A stretch of 64,000 nucleotides of DNA from Bin87 sp965219925 (GCA_965219925.1 OZ244795.1:4216001-4280000), one strand, 5' to 3'. Shown: positions 49,710 to 58,093, counted from the stretch's first letter. Translations and numbers: made by a program. The notes: a model not told the origin generated them from the sequence alone.

Positions 49710-50195
49710 ATGACGACGATGACATTGGAAACCACGGCGTCGGTCCGCCGGTTGGAGGAGCTGGTGGACCGGCTGCTGGCGGCGCTCCTGGGCGACGGGA
49801 AGGAACCGGACTTGGACAATGCGCCGAATGCCAGCCTGGTTCGGAGTGTCCACCAGGCGAGGCGGCTTCGGCAGTCCGCCGATTTGGTCGGCGCTCTGTC
49901 AGTGCTGGCGGAGGTTGACACCACGGGAACGACTGACACCCAGCTGCGGTGGCTCTACGCCGAATGGCTGGACATCGCCCGGCGCCGGTTCGCTGGCGTC
50001 GAGGCGTTGCTCTACAGCCCCGGCGCCGGCAGGGCGGCGGCGCTGGTTCCCACCGGCGACGACCACGCAACGCTGGAAGTGGCGGCGGTCCTGGGGATGC
50101 ACTGGCCGGTGGGCAAGCAAGTCTCGCGGCGCAGCCTGCGGGGACTGCGGCCCCTGCATAACAAGAACGGGCAAGGAGGTGAGTCATGGTCGTAG
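49710..50195 (+). CDS. Hypothetical ICE protein
   Basis: A 161-residue soluble protein with AAGGAGG before the ATG at 49710. It is largely helical and polar: ASVRRLEELVDRLLAALLGDG, LVRSVHQARRLRQSADLVGALSVLAEV, LRWLYAEWLDIARRRFAGVEALLYSP. Its end overlaps the primase-like gene by 10 bases, which suggests a linked role. I do not recognise the family. Confidence 0.5.
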   Translation: MTTMTLETTASVRRLEELVDRLLAALLGDGKEPDLDNAPNASLVRSVHQARRLRQSADLVGALSVLAEVDTTGTTDTQLRWLYAEWLDIARRRFAGVEALLYSPGAGRAAALVPTGDDHATLEVAAVLGMHWPVGKQVSRRSLRGLRPLHNKNGQGGESWS

Positions 50196-51229
50196 CCAAC
50201 GCCACGGTGGACATCACGGAACTCAAGGCGCGGCACTCCCTGGGCGACGCGGTGGAGGCCGCCGGTGTCGCGCTGCGGGGCAAGGGTCGGGTCAGGCAGG
50301 GCGTCTGCCCCTTTCATCAGGAGGCCGAGGGCAGCTTCACGGTGTACGCCGACACCGAGAAGTTCTACTGCTTCGGTTGCGGGCTGGGCGGCGACGTGCT
50401 GGACTTCGTGCAAAGGATGGAGGGACTGACCCTGCCCGAGGCGATACGGCGGCTGGACGACGGGTCGGCGCGGGTGGCAGCTGCGCCGGTTGCGCCCCGG
50501 AAACCACCCTCTCCCCCGCTTCCGCCGAGGGACCCGGCGCTGCTGACGGCGGCGGCGCGGTTCTACGCCGGTCAACTGCGGCGCAGCGCCAAGGCCAGGG
50601 CGTACCTGGCCTCGCGGGGCATCGGGGTCGAAGCGGCCCTGGGCCTCGGCCTGGGCTACGCAACGGGCCACGGGTTGCGGGAGCATCTGCAATCCGCGGG
50701 CTTCGACAACGGGCGGCTCACGGACTCCGGCCTGTTCATGGAACGGGGCGCGGAGCGGTTCGCCGGAATGATCGTGGTCCCTGAACTGGCCCACGGGCTG
50801 GCGAGGTGGCTGACCGGGCGGGCGGTTGACGCCAAGGCCAAGCCCCGCTTCCAGGCGGTGCCCGGTCCCAAGCCGGTGCTGGGCCTGGCCGGTCTGGGCC
50901 GCAATCCTCCCTGGGCGGTTGTCGCTGAGGGAGTGTTCGACCGCCTGACGCTGGCGGCCTGGGGCTATCCCGCCGTGGCCGCCCTGGGCACCCAGGGCAT
51001 GGACAAGGTGGCGGCGGCGCTGCGGGGCTGCCCCCGGGTGTTCCTGGCCTTCGACAACGACGACGCGGGCCGAGCGGCAACGGCTAACCTGCAACTGTTG
51101 CTGGGCCGCCGCGCCGCCGTGGTCAACCTGCCCCAGGGCGTCGCAGACGTGGGCGAGCTGGCAACGCTCCCCAACGGCCAACTCCTCATCAGCCGACTGC
51201 TGGCGCACGCGGCCTACTCCGCCCGTTAG
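50186..51229 (+). CDS. DnaG-like primase (CHC2 and TOPRIM)
   Basis: A 347-residue protein. The zinc finger has Cys41, His44, Cys62 and Cys65 (VCPFHQEAEGSFTVYADTEKFYCFGCGLGGD). A middle region (AAARFYAGQLRRSAKARAYLASRGI, LGLGYATG) resembles the DnaG RNA polymerase N-terminus. The TOPRIM part has VVAEGVFDRLTLAAWGYPAVAALGTQG with its Glu and FLAFDNDDAGRAA with the DxD. It is shorter than cellular DnaG (about 600) because the C-terminal helicase-binding domain is missing. It probably primes the strand transferred by conjugation. Confidence 0.86.
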   Translation: MVVANATVDITELKARHSLGDAVEAAGVALRGKGRVRQGVCPFHQEAEGSFTVYADTEKFYCFGCGLGGDVLDFVQRMEGLTLPEAIRRLDDGSARVAAAPVAPRKPPSPPLPPRDPALLTAAARFYAGQLRRSAKARAYLASRGIGVEAALGLGLGYATGHGLREHLQSAGFDNGRLTDSGLFMERGAERFAGMIVVPELAHGLARWLTGRAVDAKAKPRFQAVPGPKPVLGLAGLGRNPPWAVVAEGVFDRLTLAAWGYPAVAALGTQGMDKVAAALRGCPRVFLAFDNDDAGRAATANLQLLLGRRAAVVNLPQGVADVGELATLPNGQLLISRLLAHAAYSAR

Positions 51230-51257
51230 ACAACCTCAATCCATCCTTCTCTCTACC

Positions 51258-51288
51258 GGCCCGCCTGCCACGGCGGGCCTTTCCTTTT
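51258..51288 (+). terminator. Rho-independent terminator after the primase gene
   Basis: GGCCCGCC (51258-51265) and GGCGGGCC (51272-51279) form a perfect stem around TGCCAC, followed by TTTCCTTTTCC. It lies 29 bases after the primase stop. Confidence 0.72.
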
Positions 51289-51402
51289 CCACACCAACCA
51301 ACTGCACGACGGGGCCTCCGGCCCTGCTTACGGCTTCCCACAGGGGACGCCGCCACTACTGACGGCCAACGCAGCAGCATCTCAACACAAAGGAGCAACG
51401 AA

Positions 51403-52317
51403 ATGGGCAACGGCAACAACCAGAACGGCAACTACAACGGCAATGGCAACGGGCACCACCCCAACGGGCAGGTCAACGGCAACGGCAGCCACGCCGCCCC
51501 GGTCAACGGCGCCGGTAAGAACGGCAACGGCAACCACAACGGCAACGGCGTCGCCGACCTCGGCGTCCACGACCTCCTGTGGGACGGGCTGCCTCCCGCC
51601 GTGGTCAGTGCCCTGGAGCAGCCCCTGGACCCGTCCCTGGTCTCCCGGCGCGATGGCCGGAGCAACCGCCAGTACGAATACATCGAGGGCCACACCGTCA
51701 TCGACCAGGCCAACAGGATTTTCGGCTACGGCGGGTGGGGCTATGAACTGGCGGGCGAGGTGAGCCTGCGCCGCATCGAGAAGGTGGACGTCAGGACCGG
51801 AGAGGTCAGGGTCTCCTTCGCCTACAGCGCGCCGGTGCGGGTCAGCGTGGTGGGCGCGCCGCCCCGCACCGACATCGGGTTCCACATCGTCGCCGAGGAC
51901 ACCCCGGAGGGCCACGACACGGCCTGCAAGGGGGCGGTCACCGACGGTCTGAAGCGGGCGCTGCGCAGCTTCGGCGACCGCTTCGGCAACGGCCTTTACG
52001 GGGACCAGCCACCGGCCAACAACAGGGCCAGGACGCAGCGGCCGGACGCTTCCGGCAACGCCAACGACAACTCCGGGCAGGGCAACAACGGTAATGGCCG
52101 GCGGGACGGTTCCTACCTCCAGCAGTTGCGGGGGCGGCTCATTGCCCTGGGCGCGGAGCAGGGCTACGAAGAAACCCAGGTGCGGGAGGCGGTGAAGAAG
52201 CAGACGGGCAGGGAGCTGGACGACCTGCCCGCCAGGGACCTGAAGCCCCTGGTGGAGGGCGCCGCCCGCAAGGTGAACGAGGCGAAGAACGCTGAGGGCA
52301 GCAACGGCAACGGGTAG
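51403..52317 (+). CDS. Rad52/Rad22-like single-strand annealing protein
   Basis: A 304-residue protein. The first 50 residues are an Asn/Gly low-complexity run. The Rad52 core follows: PLDPSLVSRRDGRSNRQYEYIEGHTVIDQANRIFGYGGWGYEL, VSFAYSAPVRVSV, and the conserved HDTACKGAVTDGLKRALRSFGDRFGNGLY. It has a C-terminal helical part and an NGNG end. It anneals complementary strands and is the ICE's recombinase, working with the exonuclease at 53237 and SSB at 54408, a phage-like trio. Hairpins flank it on both sides. Confidence 0.87.
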   Translation: MGNGNNQNGNYNGNGNGHHPNGQVNGNGSHAAPVNGAGKNGNGNHNGNGVADLGVHDLLWDGLPPAVVSALEQPLDPSLVSRRDGRSNRQYEYIEGHTVIDQANRIFGYGGWGYELAGEVSLRRIEKVDVRTGEVRVSFAYSAPVRVSVVGAPPRTDIGFHIVAEDTPEGHDTACKGAVTDGLKRALRSFGDRFGNGLYGDQPPANNRARTQRPDASGNANDNSGQGNNGNGRRDGSYLQQLRGRLIALGAEQGYEETQVREAVKKQTGRELDDLPARDLKPLVEGAARKVNEAKNAEGSNGNG

Positions 52318-52339
52318 ACCCTGGGCCGACGCCAACCAA

Positions 52340-52369
52340 CGGGGCCGTCTCCATCGCGGGGCGGCCCCG
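52340..52369 (+). terminator. Intergenic hairpin, CGGGGCCG family
   Basis: CGGGGCCG (52340-52347) and CGGCCCCG (52362-52369) form a perfect 8-bp stem after the Rad52-like gene. The same arms recur after the next gene groups (53163, 54328 and 54854). Confidence 0.6.
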
Positions 52370-52411
52370 CTTCTCATCTACCGGACTTCACCGGACAAGG
52401 AGGACACGGAA

Positions 52412-52731
52412 ATGACGGCAACCACCTTTCACACCCCCTGGGGCTGGCCCCAGGACACCCTGGAACTGGCCGAGGGCGTCTGGCGGGTCTCCACCGCCGG
52501 CCACGGCGGCTTGAACTCAGCCGCGAGCGGTGGGAGGAACTCCCCGACGTGGTACGGGACAGCTTCCTCAACCCTACCTTCGCCGAGGAGGACTGCGAGG
52601 AACCCATTGCCAGGACGCTGCTGGGCCTGGGCGACGACCGGGAGCGGGAGTTTGCCCTGAAAGTGGCGGGCTGCTTCGACCGCTACGCTCCGGCACTGCC
52701 CTACCTGCGGGAAAGGGGAGGGACGCCATGA
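52412..52731 (+). CDS. Conserved ICE protein with TPWG and HGG motifs, frameshifted
   Basis: The frame from 52412 gives MTATTFHTPWGWPQDTLELA and GVWRVSTAGHGGL before losing sense. Adding one base at about 52512-52516 joins it to LSRERWEELPDVVRDSFLNP, then EEDCEEPIARTLLGLG, ending at 52731. The restored 106-residue protein has the TPWG..TxxHGG..EEDC..A pattern of small proteins found on plasmids and ICEs (DUF7007-like). Role unknown. Its stop overlaps the next start by four bases, supporting the corrected frame. Confidence 0.68.
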
Positions 52732-53132
52732 ACGCCGGCACCATTACCCGCCACCGTCCCCGCAGCCTGCCCAGCGCGACCACCAAGCTCAACACCGAGT
52801 ACGGCAACCTCTACGTCACCGTCTGCCTGGACGAGGACGGCCAGCCCTTCGAGGTATTCGGTTCCCTGGGCAAGGGCGGCAGTTTCCAGTACGGGGTGAC
52901 CGAACTGGCCTGCCGCCTCATCTCCCTGCACCTGCGGCGCGGGACGCCAATTGAGGAAATCATCGAGCAGTGCCAGGGCATCCAGGAGATGCAGCCCTAC
53001 GTCAACCCCATGCCCGACGGACGCAGCGCCTTCGTCCTGGGCATCGGCGACGGCATCGCCCACGTGCTGAAACAACACCGGAAGGCCGGAGAGGTGGTGG
53101 AAGGGGCAGAACTCAGGCTGGCCGCCGACTGA
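52728..53132 (+). CDS. TSCPD-domain protein
   Basis: A 134-residue protein resembling the TSCPD domain of B12-dependent ribonucleotide reductases: TTKLNTEYGNLYVTVCLDEDGQPFEVFGSLGKGGSFQYGVTELACRLISLHLRRGTPIEEIIEQCQGI. In the reductase this domain is at the C-terminus. Here it stands alone. It might assist nucleotide reduction or bind nucleotides during element replication. The start overlaps the previous stop (ATGA), and a hairpin follows 30 bases downstream. Confidence 0.76.
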   Translation: MNAGTITRHRPRSLPSATTKLNTEYGNLYVTVCLDEDGQPFEVFGSLGKGGSFQYGVTELACRLISLHLRRGTPIEEIIEQCQGIQEMQPYVNPMPDGRSAFVLGIGDGIAHVLKQHRKAGEVVEGAELRLAAD

Positions 53133-53162
53133 ACGGCTGAAACGGACTGACCAACGGGCGCA

Positions 53163-53193
53163 CGGGGCCGTCTCTCTGCGGAGGGCGGCCCCG
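53163..53193 (+). terminator. Intergenic hairpin, CGGGGCCG family
   Basis: CGGGGCCG (53163-53170) and CGGCCCCG (53186-53193) after the TSCPD gene, the same stem as at 52340. Confidence 0.6.
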
Positions 53194-53236
53194 CACTCAT
53201 TTACCGGACACGGAACACAAAGGAGGAAGGACAACC

Positions 53237-54292
53237 ATGACCATGACGATTGACACCAACACGGACGTGTACTCCCGGCCCAACGCCCGCTTCGACGAGG
53301 ACGACACCCTGGAGATCCGGGCCTCGGCGGTGGGCAACTGCCGCCGCGCCCTGTGGTACGAGGCCACCGGCCACCAGGTCACCAACCCGCGCAGCGACGA
53401 CTCCCTGACCATGCTGGAGGCGGGCAACGCCCTGGAGCCGGTGGTGCTGCGGGCCATGGAGCGGGCCGGCTGGGACATCACCCCCACCGACCGGGACAAC
53501 CCCCGGCTGGTCTCCCTGCGCCTCGGTCCCGCGCTGGTGGTCAGCGGCCACGTGGACGCCGCCGGCGTCGCGCCCATCTTCGGCAACGAGCCCAGCATCG
53601 TCGAGGTGAAGACCCGTGGACCGGAGGCCTTCAAGAAATGGCGGACGTTGGGGGCGGAGCGCAGCCACCCGGAATCGGTCTGGCAGGCCGCCTTCTACAC
53701 CTACGGGACCTTTGACGAAGCCCGAGACGTGGTGATCGCCACCCTGGACACCGGCGGCCGCACCTGGGACTACGAGGTGATACCGGCCCATAGGGTGGAG
53801 CGGGCCTTCGAGCAAGCCTGCGCCCGGCTGGGCGAACTGGCGGCCCACCACCTGGTCAACGGGCCGGACCCCTATGCCCTGCCGGAGCGGGACTTCACCG
53901 CCGACGACTGGCAGTGCAAACGCTGCCCCTTCCTGAACACCTGCCTGCCGGGTACGGCGGCGGTGGAACAGGAGGACGAACCTGTCCAGGACGCCGGGCC
54001 GGTCAGCGACGAAGAGGCGAAGGCGGCGCTCCATGAGTACGAGCAGGCCCAGGAGATGCTGAAGGCCATCGAAGAGGACAAGCATTGGGCCCTGGGGCTG
54101 CTGCGGGCCTGGCTGGGCCAGCGGGGTGAACAGAAAGCCAGGCTGGAGGGCCGGGAGAAGACCCGCACCGTGGGGATGGTCAAGAACACGCGCTACAACG
54201 TGAATCACAAGAAGCTGAACGCGCTGCTCGACCCGGAGACCAGGGCGGGCATCGTCACCGAGAACGTCTCCGAGTACCTGCGGGTGAGCTAG
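53237..54292 (+). CDS. Cas4/RecB-like PD-(D/E)XK exonuclease
   Basis: A 351-residue nuclease. IRASAVGNCRRALWYEATG supplies the first Cys. VVSGHVDAAG (Asp) and SIVEVKTRGPEAFKKW (Glu-x-Lys) form the active site, and QCKRCPFLNTCLPG gives three more Cys, so a 4Fe-4S cluster as in Cas4 and AddB is likely. WQAAFYTYGTF is the usual helix after the motif. A C-terminal helical part (EEAKAALHEYEQAQEMLKAIEEDKHWALGLLRAWL) resembles that of phage recombination nucleases. It would prepare single strands for the Rad52-like protein. AAGGAGGAAGG precedes the ATG. Confidence 0.85.
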   Translation: MTMTIDTNTDVYSRPNARFDEDDTLEIRASAVGNCRRALWYEATGHQVTNPRSDDSLTMLEAGNALEPVVLRAMERAGWDITPTDRDNPRLVSLRLGPALVVSGHVDAAGVAPIFGNEPSIVEVKTRGPEAFKKWRTLGAERSHPESVWQAAFYTYGTFDEARDVVIATLDTGGRTWDYEVIPAHRVERAFEQACARLGELAAHHLVNGPDPYALPERDFTADDWQCKRCPFLNTCLPGTAAVEQEDEPVQDAGPVSDEEAKAALHEYEQAQEMLKAIEEDKHWALGLLRAWLGQRGEQKARLEGREKTRTVGMVKNTRYNVNHKKLNALLDPETRAGIVTENVSEYLRVS

Positions 54293-54327
54293 GCAAACCC
54301 TGGCGCTTTCACTTCGGAGGCGCAACA

Positions 54328-54363
54328 CGGGGCCGCCTCTCCCTATCGGAGGGTGCGGCCCCG
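54328..54363 (+). terminator. Intergenic hairpin, CGGGGCCG family
   Basis: CGGGGCCGC (54328-54336) and GCGGCCCCG (54355-54363) form a 9-bp stem after the exonuclease gene. Its ribosome-binding neighbour is the ssb gene 44 bases on. Confidence 0.6.
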
Positions 54364-54407
54364 CCGACGTCACAACTCAAACCAGACAAGGATACGGAGG
54401 ATACATC

Positions 54408-54812
54408 ATGGCGAAGACCATCAACAAGGTGGAACTGCTGGGGCGCGTGGGCGCCGACCCGGAAATGAAGTACACGGCGTCGGGCACCGCCGTAACCCAG
54501 CTGCGCCTGGCCACCGACCGGGCGCGCAAGAACGCCGAGGACGCCACCGACTGGCACACCGTAGTGGTGTGGGACCGCCTGGCCGAGGCGGTGAACCAGT
54601 ACGTGCTCAAGGGACAGCGCATCTACGTGGCGGGACGGCTGGTGCAGAACTCCTGGGAGGGCGACGACGGGCAGCGGCGCTACCGCACCGAAGTCCACGC
54701 CCAGGAGGTGGTGTTCCTGGACTCCTCCCGCAATGGCAACGGCAACGGCAACGGCGACTACGCCAGCACCGGCGTCAACCCCCAGACCGACGACGAGGAC
54801 CTGCCCTTCTAG
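54408..54812 (+). CDS. ssb: Single-stranded DNA-binding protein
   Basis: A 134-residue SSB. The OB fold is complete: MAKTINKVELLGRVGADPEMKYTASGTAVTQLRLATDR, DWHTVVVWDRLAEAVNQYVLKGQRIYVAGRLVQNSWE, and RYRTEVHAQEVVFLDS. An NGNGNGNG linker leads to the acidic tip DDEDLPF, which recruits partner proteins. ICE-encoded SSB protects transferred strands. It lies between two hairpins, so it may form its own transcription unit. GGAGGAT precedes the ATG. Confidence 0.95.
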   Translation: MAKTINKVELLGRVGADPEMKYTASGTAVTQLRLATDRARKNAEDATDWHTVVVWDRLAEAVNQYVLKGQRIYVAGRLVQNSWEGDDGQRRYRTEVHAQEVVFLDSSRNGNGNGNGDYASTGVNPQTDDEDLPF

Positions 54813-54853
54813 CCGCCATCGCACACCGACGCCCGCCACCGGCGGACGCAACA

Positions 54854-54887
54854 CGGGGCCGCTCCCTACCGATAGGGAGCGGCCCCG
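54854..54887 (+). terminator. Strong hairpin terminator after ssb
   Basis: The 15-bp arms CGGGGCCGCTCCCTA (54854-54868) and its reverse complement (54873-54887) are perfect, with loop CCGA, followed by CTTCCGTTTCC. It is the longest of the CGGGGCCG-type hairpins. Confidence 0.7.
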
Positions 54888-54922
54888 CTTCCGTTTCCAG
54901 ACTAATCGCAAGGAAGTGAACC

Positions 54923-55483
54923 ATGCCCAGGAAGAAGCAGCCCAATCAGGAAGAAATGCCCCTGACCATATCCGAACCCGCCGCCCCTGCCACGCTGGAG
55001 GGCCACGCCGTGCTGGAAGCCCTGCGCTCCAACCTGGCCCTGCTGGGGGAGCTGGCCGCCCACTACGAGGTGAACTTCCAGCCGGAGCGCCCCGCCGACA
55101 GGCCGCAGATCAACTCCCCCCAGGACGTGTTCGACCTGCTGGGGCCGGAGATGGGCGCCCTGGCCCAGGAGCAATTGAGAGTCCTGCTGCTGAACACCCG
55201 CAACCAGGTGATGGGCCAGCGGATCGTCTACCAGGGCAACGTGAACAGCTCGATTGTCCGCCCCGCCGAGGTGCTGCGCGCCGCCGTAATCGAGTCGGCC
55301 CCCAGCATCATCATCGCCCACAACCATCCCTCCCAGGACCCCACGCCCAGCCCCGAGGACGTGTCCATCACCCGCGACCTGGTCCAGGGCGGAAAGCTCC
55401 TGGGCATCGACCTGCTGGACCACATGGTCATCGGCGGCGACCGGTGGGTCAGCCTCAAGGAAAAGAAGCTGATGGACAACTAG
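54923..55483 (+). CDS. radC: RadC-like JAB/MPN protein
   Basis: A 186-residue RadC-family protein. The JAB core is intact: LAQEQLRVLLLNTRNQVMGQRIVYQGNVNSSIVRPAEVLRAAVIESAPSIIIAHNHPSQDPTPSPEDVSIT, with HNHP and S/D residues of the metal site, then LLGIDLLDHMVIG. Such proteins are common on mobile elements and their role is unsettled. It is a second JAB-fold protein in the operon, distinct from the JAB protease of the ubiquitin-like cassette. Confidence 0.9.
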   Translation: MPRKKQPNQEEMPLTISEPAAPATLEGHAVLEALRSNLALLGELAAHYEVNFQPERPADRPQINSPQDVFDLLGPEMGALAQEQLRVLLLNTRNQVMGQRIVYQGNVNSSIVRPAEVLRAAVIESAPSIIIAHNHPSQDPTPSPEDVSITRDLVQGGKLLGIDLLDHMVIGGDRWVSLKEKKLMDN

Positions 55484-55578
55484 CCACTGGCTTACCGAGA
55501 CCGGCGGCGTTGTGCCGGTCCTCACGCAGGGGGACATCCCCGCGCCCTCTACCCATCCACACCTACAGGAGGCAACCC

Positions 55579-56244
55579 ATGATTCCCACGCAACCCGTCC
55601 AGAGCGGCGAGGACTTGTTCACCATCTCGGCGGGCGGCTACTCGGCCACCGCCGACGCCTTCGCCCGCGACCCGGACACCGGCGGCCTCTGGTTCCTGTC
55701 CATGGTGGGGCCGCAGACCGCCCTCAAGGCCATCTGGGCCTCCCTGCTCAAGCAGCCGCCCGACACCGCCCACCTGATCAAGGGGGTGGAAGGGATGGCA
55801 TTGAGCGGCGGCTACCAGCAGTGCCAGGTCCCTCATCACACCGTGGGCACCTGGACCACCCGCATCGCGCGGCTGCCCGCCAGCCGAGGCTGGCACGCAT
55901 TGGTCTACACGCGCCTGGCCGAGTTCTCTTTCGAGCGGGACGACTTCCTGCTCCTGGCCCAGGACCAGTCCGACGCGCCGGGGCTGCACCACCGCTTCCT
56001 GGACCGGCGCAGCCCCCTGCCCCTGCACCGCTCCTGGCGGGACTGGCTCTGGCGGAGGGGGTTGGACTCCGGCGAGATCGTCCCCCTGGAGTCCTCCGGA
56101 CTGCTGGCCTACACCTGCAACCCCAAAGGCGAGGAGCTGAAGGCCGACCTGTCGGCGGCGGTGGCGGCGGGGACGCTCACCCTCAACCCCGACGACAACG
56201 ATCACAACGATGACACCAACAAGGAGGAAGACAACGATGGATAG
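55579..56244 (+). CDS. Hypothetical ICE protein
   Basis: A 221-residue soluble protein, ATG start after AGGAGGC. It contains GGYSATADAFARDPDTGGLWFLSMVGPQTALKAIWASLL, YQQCQVPHHTVGTWTTRIARLPASRGWHALVYTRLAEFSFERDDFLLL and HRSWRDWLWRRGLDSGEIVPLES, followed by an acidic Asn/Asp tail. There is no recognised domain. The stop overlaps the next gene by 8 bases. Confidence 0.55.
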   Translation: MIPTQPVQSGEDLFTISAGGYSATADAFARDPDTGGLWFLSMVGPQTALKAIWASLLKQPPDTAHLIKGVEGMALSGGYQQCQVPHHTVGTWTTRIARLPASRGWHALVYTRLAEFSFERDDFLLLAQDQSDAPGLHHRFLDRRSPLPLHRSWRDWLWRRGLDSGEIVPLESSGLLAYTCNPKGEELKADLSAAVAAGTLTLNPDDNDHNDDTNKEEDNDG

Positions 56245-56644
56245 GACGCTGAACCCGGTGAAGCGGGGCAACAAGCGCCGCCGCGCCCGCAACTGGAAGG
56301 CCTGGCAGCTCTTCTCTCCCGACGGCGCCAGGTGCCGCTTCTGCGAGCACGACCACACCACCCACCTGACGTCGAGCGGCCAGCCCCATTTCTACCGGCC
56401 CGCGACGGAGGCGGACTGGAGCAACCCCGGCGAGAAGCTCTACCGCCACGAGGTGGAGGACGGCTCCGAGGTGCTGGTCAAGCGCGTCACCGTCGCCAGC
56501 CGCGCCGAGTTGCTCACGGCCTTCTGCACCGCCTGCGCCAATGACAAGCAGACCGACCAGGTCCTCTGCTTCCAGCGGACTCTCGCCAAGGGCGAGGTGG
56601 TGGGCCTGAAGAACCTGAACGGAAACCACAACGACGGGAGGTAG
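56237..56644 (+). CDS. Putative zinc-binding ICE protein
   Basis: A 135-residue protein starting at the ATG at 56237 behind AAGGAGGAAG. A basic start (RGNKRRRARNWKAW) precedes a Cys-containing part (ARCRFCEHDHTTHL) and, later, FCTACANDKQTDQVLC. The four Cys and nearby His suggest a zinc site. The end is Asn/Gly-rich (NLNGNHNDG). Its role is unknown; it lies 4 bases from another zinc-ribbon gene. Confidence 0.55.
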   Translation: MDRTLNPVKRGNKRRRARNWKAWQLFSPDGARCRFCEHDHTTHLTSSGQPHFYRPATEADWSNPGEKLYRHEVEDGSEVLVKRVTVASRAELLTAFCTACANDKQTDQVLCFQRTLAKGEVVGLKNLNGNHNDGR

Positions 56645-56648
56645 ACCA

Positions 56649-56918
56649 ATGGCCGACAAGCAGACCCTGTACTTTCCCTGCCCCGGCTGCGGGGCGCGGT
56701 TCGCCCAGGTGGAGGAGGCCGACGAGGACATCCACGCCGGGGAGACCTACCACTGCAACGAGTGCGGCGCGGCGGTGGTCTTCGTGGCCCTGAGCATGGA
56801 GATGCTGGCCGATCCTGCCGCCATCCGGTGGAACTGCCACTTCTGCAAGCCCGGCCCCTGCCGGTTGGCCCCGTCCAGCGGCGGGCCGGACGGTTCACCC
56901 AACGCCGACACCAATTAG
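56649..56918 (+). CDS. Small zinc-ribbon protein
   Basis: An 89-residue protein with paired Cys knuckles: FPCPGCGARF and YHCNECGAAVVF form a zinc ribbon, followed by WNCHFCKPGPC. The rest is polar. It lies just before the methyltransferase gene in the same operon and may be a small DNA- or RNA-binding accessory. Confidence 0.6.
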   Translation: MADKQTLYFPCPGCGARFAQVEEADEDIHAGETYHCNECGAAVVFVALSMEMLADPAAIRWNCHFCKPGPCRLAPSSGGPDGSPNADTN

Positions 56919-56932
56919 ATAGGAGGACTGAC

Positions 56933-57967
56933 ATGAGACTCGCTGCCCAAGCCAAAGGGGGCTTCTATCCCACTCCGCCCCGGGTAATCGACCTGGTTGC
57001 CCAGCTGCTCTATGGGGCCAGGGGCCGCGCCCGCAGCGCCGACACCCTGCGCGTCCTGGACCCCTGCTGCGGGGCCGGGGACGCCCTGGCCCAGTTCGCC
57101 GATCTGCTGCGCGACCGCAGCACCGTTCCCGTGGAGACCTGCGGGGTGGAACTGCATAGGGAACGGGCGGAGCAGGCCGCACACGTCCTGGACCGCGCCC
57201 TAGCCTGCGACCTCTTCGCCACTTCGATTGCCAACAACGCCTTCGGCGTGCTGCTCTTGAACCCTCCCTATGATTGGGACAAAGAAGACAAGCGGGTGGA
57301 GCACGCCTTCCTCACGCACACCACGCGCTACCTGACCGACGGCGGGCTGCTGCTCTTCATCGTGCCGAAGCAGCGGCTCGCCGTCTCCGCCCGCTACCTC
57401 TCGTCCCACTACCGTGACCTGCGCTGCTGGGCCTTCCCCAACCCGGAGCGGGAGGTCTTCGACCAGGTAATCCTGGTGGGCCGGCGCAAGGGCGAACCCA
57501 GCCCCGACCCCTACGCCGAGGAGCAGGTGCGGGAATGGGCCTTCGGAGAGCCGGAGGAGTTCTCCCCCCGCCCCTATCCCGTCTACGACCCGCCGGTGGT
57601 TCCTCAAGGCGACATCCTCTTCGCCACCCGCACCGTGGACCCTCTGGCGGCGGTGGCCGAGGCCAGGAAGAACGGCCTGTGGGCCAGCCAGGAGGTCAGG
57701 GACTCCCTCTGGCCCGCCGACGACCGGCGCACCCGGCCCCTGATGCCCCTGCGACGAGGACACATGGCCATGCTGGTGGCGGCGGGCTTTCTCGACAACC
57801 TGGTGCTGGAGGCCGAGGGAAGGCGCATCCTGGTCAAGGGCCGCACCACCAAGGAGATGGTGCTGGCGGAGGAGACCGAGAACACCGAGGTCTACCGGGA
57901 AAGGCTCCGGACCACGGTGGTGGCGCTGGACCTGGACGATGGGGAGATCACCGACATCGCCGCCTGA
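56933..57967 (+). CDS. DNA methyltransferase-like protein (DUF6094 type)
   Basis: A 344-residue SAM-dependent methyltransferase fold. It begins KGGFYPTPPRVIDLVAQLL, then motif I LDPCCGAGDAL, GVELHRERAEQA, motif IV NPPYDWDKEDKRVEHAFLTHT and LLLFIVPKQRLAVSARYLSSHY. NPPY is typical of adenine-N6 methylation. The C-terminal half (PVYDPPVVPQGDILFATRTVD, LMPLRRGHMAMLVAAGFLDNLV) is the region shared by DUF6094-type ICE proteins. It could protect the transferred DNA from host restriction. AGGAGG precedes the ATG. Confidence 0.82.
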   Translation: MRLAAQAKGGFYPTPPRVIDLVAQLLYGARGRARSADTLRVLDPCCGAGDALAQFADLLRDRSTVPVETCGVELHRERAEQAAHVLDRALACDLFATSIANNAFGVLLLNPPYDWDKEDKRVEHAFLTHTTRYLTDGGLLLFIVPKQRLAVSARYLSSHYRDLRCWAFPNPEREVFDQVILVGRRKGEPSPDPYAEEQVREWAFGEPEEFSPRPYPVYDPPVVPQGDILFATRTVDPLAAVAEARKNGLWASQEVRDSLWPADDRRTRPLMPLRRGHMAMLVAAGFLDNLVLEAEGRRILVKGRTTKEMVLAEETENTEVYRERLRTTVVALDLDDGEITDIAA

Positions 57968-58017
57968 CTCCGCTAGACAACAACTGAATTGACGGCTGCC
58001 AGACCAGCCGCGACACG

Positions 58018-58060
58018 AAGGCCCCGCCGGTTTCACCCACCGGCGGGGCCTTCGCTTTTT
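58018..58060 (+). terminator. Rho-independent terminator after the methyltransferase gene
   Basis: Perfect 14-bp arms AAGGCCCCGCCGGT (58018-58031) and ACCGGCGGGGCCTT (58039-58052) with a 7-base loop, followed by CGCTTTTT. Confidence 0.82.
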
Positions 58061-58093
58061 CCAACGGCAACACTCACGGCAAGGAGATTACCC

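Noticed and set aside
51403..51560. Short repeated AACGGC units as a CRISPR array or tandem repeat locus
   Set aside because: They encode the NGNG linker of the Rad52-like protein, with no spacers or constant repeats.
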